Part shown: positions 13,838 through 15,821 of the stretch, piece after piece
Numbering within the stretch: position 1 is the stretch's first letter
Layout: each line of letters begins with the position of its first letter
From: Flammeovirgaceae bacterium
Lineage (GTDB): Bacteria > Bacteroidota > Bacteroidia > Cytophagales > Cyclobacteriaceae
Reading direction: 5' to 3'
DNA: 15,821 nucleotides
Assembly (NCBI GenBank): GCA_022616575.1
Contig: JAKEEN010000088.1
Span: 1-15,821, forward strand
Program-made: the position numbers and the translations under genes
Notes under the pieces: generated by a model
Told to the model about the DNA's origin: nothing
Seen by the model: the letters and a program-made list of their open reading frames with translations, nothing else
Database searches by the model: none

Positions 13838-14572
13838 ATGCAGCATCAAAAAATTCATTCCCAAGGGCCTTCTCTTTCAAGAATTATAGCGGGTGTTTGG
13901 AAATGGCATACCGTTCCGTATGAGACCCTTGAGCGATTAATTCACACCAGTATTGAGACTGGAATCACCTCGTTCGATCATGCTGATATTTATGGCAACT
14001 ATTCGTGTGAGGAAGTTTTTGGAAGTGTGATCAGAAATAATTCTTCGTTAAAAAATAAGATTCAGGTTATTACGAAGTGCGGGATTAAACTTGTGTCAGA
14101 TAAAAAAGACCACCGGATTAAACATTATGATACCACCAAAGAACACATCATCGCATCAGCCGAGCAATCCTTAAAAAATATAGGCGTTGATAAATTGGAT
14201 GTTTTACTTATCCACCGGCCTGACCCATTAATGAATCCGGAAGCGATAGCGGAAGCTTTTGAAATATTACGAGCACAGGGTAAGGTGCTACACGTTGGTG
14301 TTTCCAACTTTACTTCATCACAATTTGAGATGCTACAGAAATATTCATCGGCCCCGTTAGTTACCAATCAAATTGAAATTTCACTTTTCAAAAATGAAAG
14401 TCTTTTTGATGGAACGATTGATGTGCTCATGAAGCACAGCGCATCACCGATGGCGTGGTCGCCACTGGGAGGAGGTAAACATTTTGAAACTGATGCGATG
14501 AGCCGTTTAAATGAAGTGGCAGAAAATTATAACAGTACTTCATCACAGCTTTTGTTGGCCTGGTTGTTATAA
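13838..14572 (+). CDS. Aldo/keto reductase, interrupted by an in-frame stop
   Basis: NADPH-dependent carbonyl reductase fold of the YdhF-like aldo/keto reductase group. The catalytic tetrad is intact: D47 and Y52 in FDHADIYG, K80 in VITKCG, and H126 in LLIHRPDP. Other family motifs are GKVLHVGVSNF and a late AWSPLGGGKHF. The reading frame stops at 244 residues with ...SQLLLAWLL then TAA (14570-14572), where the family normally continues. In the same frame, the next 46 codons (14573-14710, stop TGA 14711-14713) encode the expected C-terminus. One codon is thus a nonsense codon in what would be a 291-residue protein, close to the usual length of about 300. Consequences could be an inactive or weakened enzyme lacking the cofactor-binding C-terminal loop, or the stop could be a sequencing error. 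The start is ATG at 13838; an ATG at 13828 runs into TAG. Confidence 0.85.
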   Translation: MQHQKIHSQGPSLSRIIAGVWKWHTVPYETLERLIHTSIETGITSFDHADIYGNYSCEEVFGSVIRNNSSLKNKIQVITKCGIKLVSDKKDHRIKHYDTTKEHIIASAEQSLKNIGVDKLDVLLIHRPDPLMNPEAIAEAFEILRAQGKVLHVGVSNFTSSQFEMLQKYSSAPLVTNQIEISLFKNESLFDGTIDVLMKHSASPMAWSPLGGGKHFETDAMSRLNEVAENYNSTSSQLLLAWLL

Positions 14573-14713
14573 CACCCTTCATTGATCTTCCCAACTTTAG
14601 GAACAACCAAACCCGAAAGAATTATTGAAGCAGCAAAATCAATGCACGTTTCTATAGACCGCCAAACCTGGTTTGAAATGCTGAAGTGGGTGAGAGGAAA
14701 GGACGTAGCCTGA
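14573..14713 (+). pseudogene. C-terminal remnant of the aldo/keto reductase, in frame after the TAA
   Basis: These 46 codons, in the frame of the upstream reductase, read HPSLIFPTLGTTKPERII, then a helix EAAKSMHVSIDRQTW and FEMLKWVRGKDVA before TGA. This is the normal C-terminal segment of the family, including the GTTKPERI cofactor-phosphate loop. It contains no further stop, frameshift or obvious decay, so the interruption is recent or artefactual. It has no convincing start codon of its own. Confidence 0.8.
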
Positions 14714-14746
14714 ACCAGTTTACTCAATAAATCGTATCTTTAAAAT

Positions 14747-15283
14747 ATGAAGCCACTGTTAGAGACACCACCCAGAACTATTATGGAGGTCTATAAAAGC
14801 CTGCCCGAAGGCACGTTGGCCGAATTGATTGATAATACTATTTATATGTCGCCTTCGCCTATTTCAAAACACCAATTGATCTTAAATGAAATCAACTTTC
14901 AGTTACTCCAATTCCTTAAGAAGGATAATAAAGGAGTAGTTTTTATCGCACCATTTGATGTTTACCTTGATGAGACTAGCAATGCTGTTCAGCCTGATAT
15001 TGTTGTCGTGCTAAAAAATAATGAGAAGATCATTGATCCGAATGGTCATATCCATGGCATTCCTGACCTATTAGTTGAAATACTTTCCCCGGGTAATAAG
15101 GACTACGATCTTATAAAAAAGAAAGACTTATACGAAAAATTTGGCGTAGAGGAATATTGGATTGTTGATCCTGATACAAAGCTTGCTCTTTGCTACGAAC
15201 TAAGAAATAAGAAATACGCTAAATCGGGTGAAGAAATTGGTTTTATAAAATCCCCTCTTTTAAAACTTGAAGTCAGATTCTGA
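14747..15283 (+). CDS. Uma2-family (DUF820) PD-(D/E)XK nuclease-like protein
   Basis: A 178-residue protein of the Uma2/DUF820 group, which has a restriction-endonuclease-like fold; the biological role of these proteins is not established. Visible motifs are EVYKSLPEGTLAELIDNTIYMSPSP (14-38), the QPDIVVV strand with D84, VEILSPGNKDYDLIKKKDLYEKFGVEEYWIVDP (110-142) with E111 and a Lys at 124-126, which together form the likely PD...ExK metal site, and a C-terminal FIKSPLLKLEV strand. The core is complete. Such genes are abundant in Cyanobacteria and also found in Bacteroidota, often as stray single copies, which may reflect transfer. A partial promoter match, TATCTTTA (14735-14742), ends four bases before the ATG at 14747. 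It follows the interrupted reductase by 33 bp. Confidence 0.88.
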   Translation: MKPLLETPPRTIMEVYKSLPEGTLAELIDNTIYMSPSPISKHQLILNEINFQLLQFLKKDNKGVVFIAPFDVYLDETSNAVQPDIVVVLKNNEKIIDPNGHIHGIPDLLVEILSPGNKDYDLIKKKDLYEKFGVEEYWIVDPDTKLALCYELRNKKYAKSGEEIGFIKSPLLKLEVRF

Positions 15284-15321
15284 CCGATTCGTTGCCAAAA
15301 ATTTAACTCTCCGAATTTTCA

Positions 15322-15353
15322 TTTGTCCCGAACCAAACTAATGCTATTCTTTG
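15322..15353 (+). promoter_or_regulatory. Possible uvrA promoter
   Basis: TTTG (15322-15325) is followed after 19 bp by TATTCTTTG (15345-15353), which is TAnnTTTG with one extra base. Transcription would start close to the ATG at 15364, matching the near-leaderless pattern of other genes here. Confidence 0.4.
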
Positions 15354-15363
15354 TATTCTCTCT

Positions 15364-15821
15364 ATGGCCAACGCAGTAGCGCAAAAGAAAAGCACCGACC
15401 TTATTGGATACGAAAACATTGAAGTAATCGGTGCCCGTGAGCACAACCTCAAAAATATTTCGATTTCCTTTCCGAGAAACAAACTCGTTGTTATTACAGG
15501 TATTAGCGGAAGTGGAAAATCATCGCTGGCATTTGATACCATTTATGCCGAAGGCCAGCGGAGATATATGGAAAGTTTTTCAGCGTATGCAAGAAGCTTT
15601 CTGGGAAATCTCGAACGCCCTGACGTTGACAAAATTAACGGACTAAGCCCGGTCATTTCGATCGAGCAAAAAACAACTTCACGAAACCCAAGGTCAACTG
15701 TTGGCACGGTTACCGAAATTTATGATTTCATGCGCTTGTTGTATGCAAGAGCAGGTGAGGCATTTTCCTACCATACGGGCAAGAAAATGGTCCGTCAATC
15801 AGAGGATCAGATTCTGGATGC
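15364..15821 (+). CDS. uvrA: Excinuclease ABC subunit A (UvrA), N-terminal part, cut by window end
   Basis: DNA-damage recognition ATPase of nucleotide excision repair. An open frame from ATG at 15364 gives 152 codons and runs off the window; a full UvrA is about 940 residues, so only the first sixth is seen. The N-terminus [19 protein letters not shown] is followed by [21 protein letters not shown] and the Walker A motif GISGSGKSS in [16 protein letters not shown]. Then come the UvrA-specific [62 protein letters not shown]. After that most relatives in other phyla have a CPxH-type stretch, whereas here it reads [12 protein letters not shown] believe this is usual for Bacteroidota. No stop or frameshift within the visible part. 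Confidence 0.95.
   Translation, partial: MANAVAQKKSTDLIGYENIEVIGAREHNLKNISISFPRNKLVVITGISGSGKSSLAFDTIYAEGQRRYMESFSAYARSFLGNLERPDVDKINGLSPVISIEQKTTSRNPRSTVGTVTEIYDFMRLLYARAGEAFSYHTGKKMVRQSEDQILD

Noticed and set aside
14570..14572. TAA in the aldo/keto reductase as programmed recoding or an altered genetic code
   Set aside because: Selenocysteine and pyrrolysine use TGA and TAG, no recoding structure is evident, and TAA serves as a normal stop in other genes here, such as those ending at 1545 (frame ends TAA), 4663 and 7872.
14747..15283. Uma2-family gene as a sign of a transposon or integrated element
   Set aside because: There are no inverted terminal repeats, target duplications, transposase or integrase nearby; a lone Uma2 gene is not enough.
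1..15821. CRISPR array, tRNA, rRNA or prophage
   Set aside because: No regularly spaced repeats, no cloverleaf-like or rRNA-like stretch, and no phage structural genes were seen by reading; a covariance-model scan was not possible here.

Overview
The window looks like chromosomal DNA from a member of the Bacteroidota, most likely a Cytophagales/Cyclobacteriaceae-type organism. Three things point there. Several genes are preceded by the Bacteroidota promoter type (-33 TTTG, -7 TAnnTTTG), often only a few bases before the ATG, and there are no convincing Shine-Dalgarno sites. The AsmA-family protein, the UvrA N-terminus and the small uncharacterised lipoprotein have a Bacteroidota flavour. Spacers carry AT-rich repeats of the type AAGTTTAAAGTTAG or CGTAAAT. 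The assignment comes from sequence style only, not from a search.

Layout. 115-1545 (+) is a class-3-type aldehyde dehydrogenase. 1703-4663 (+) is a large AsmA-like envelope protein. 4698-5264 (-) is tag, 3-methyladenine DNA glycosylase I, convergent with asmA across a perfect inverted repeat. 5386-5907 (+) is a RidA-family protein with an export signal. 5966-7099 (-) is a trans-sulfuration-type PLP enzyme, divergent from 7231-7872 (+), a NarL/LuxR-type response regulator; an 11-bp inverted repeat lies between their promoters. 8073-8438 (+) is a stand-alone receiver domain that has lost its phosphorylation residues. 8644-8847 (+) is a 67-residue uncharacterised protein. 8908-9942 (-) is an RluA/RluD-family pseudouridine synthase. 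10015-10926 (+) is a predicted lipoprotein of unknown function. 10932-12269 (-) is a MATE transporter, downstream of 12361-13713 (-) gdhA, with a strong terminator between them. 13838-14572 (+) is an aldo/keto reductase cut short by an in-frame TAA, with its C-terminal remnant intact to 14713. 14747-15283 (+) is a Uma2-family nuclease-like protein. 15364-15821 (+) is the N-terminal part of uvrA, running off the window.

Functional picture. Most genes are housekeeping or metabolic: ammonium assimilation (gdhA), sulfur amino acids (PLP enzyme), DNA repair (tag, uvrA), RNA modification (RluD family), envelope maintenance (AsmA), aldehyde oxidation and efflux. They mostly sit as single-gene units in alternating orientation, and I see no large operon, phage, insertion sequence, CRISPR array, rRNA or tRNA. 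No gene-free stretch exceeds 300 bases; the longest spacers (7873-8072 and 8439-8643) are described under features.

I do not see a clear new multi-gene system. The points most worth a second look are the phosphorylation-dead receiver (Cys in place of Asp) near an orphan response regulator, the in-frame stop in an otherwise intact aldo/keto reductase, the exported RidA protein, the inverted repeat between the divergent PLP-enzyme and regulator promoters, and the small protein whose promoter spacer contains a 10-bp palindrome.
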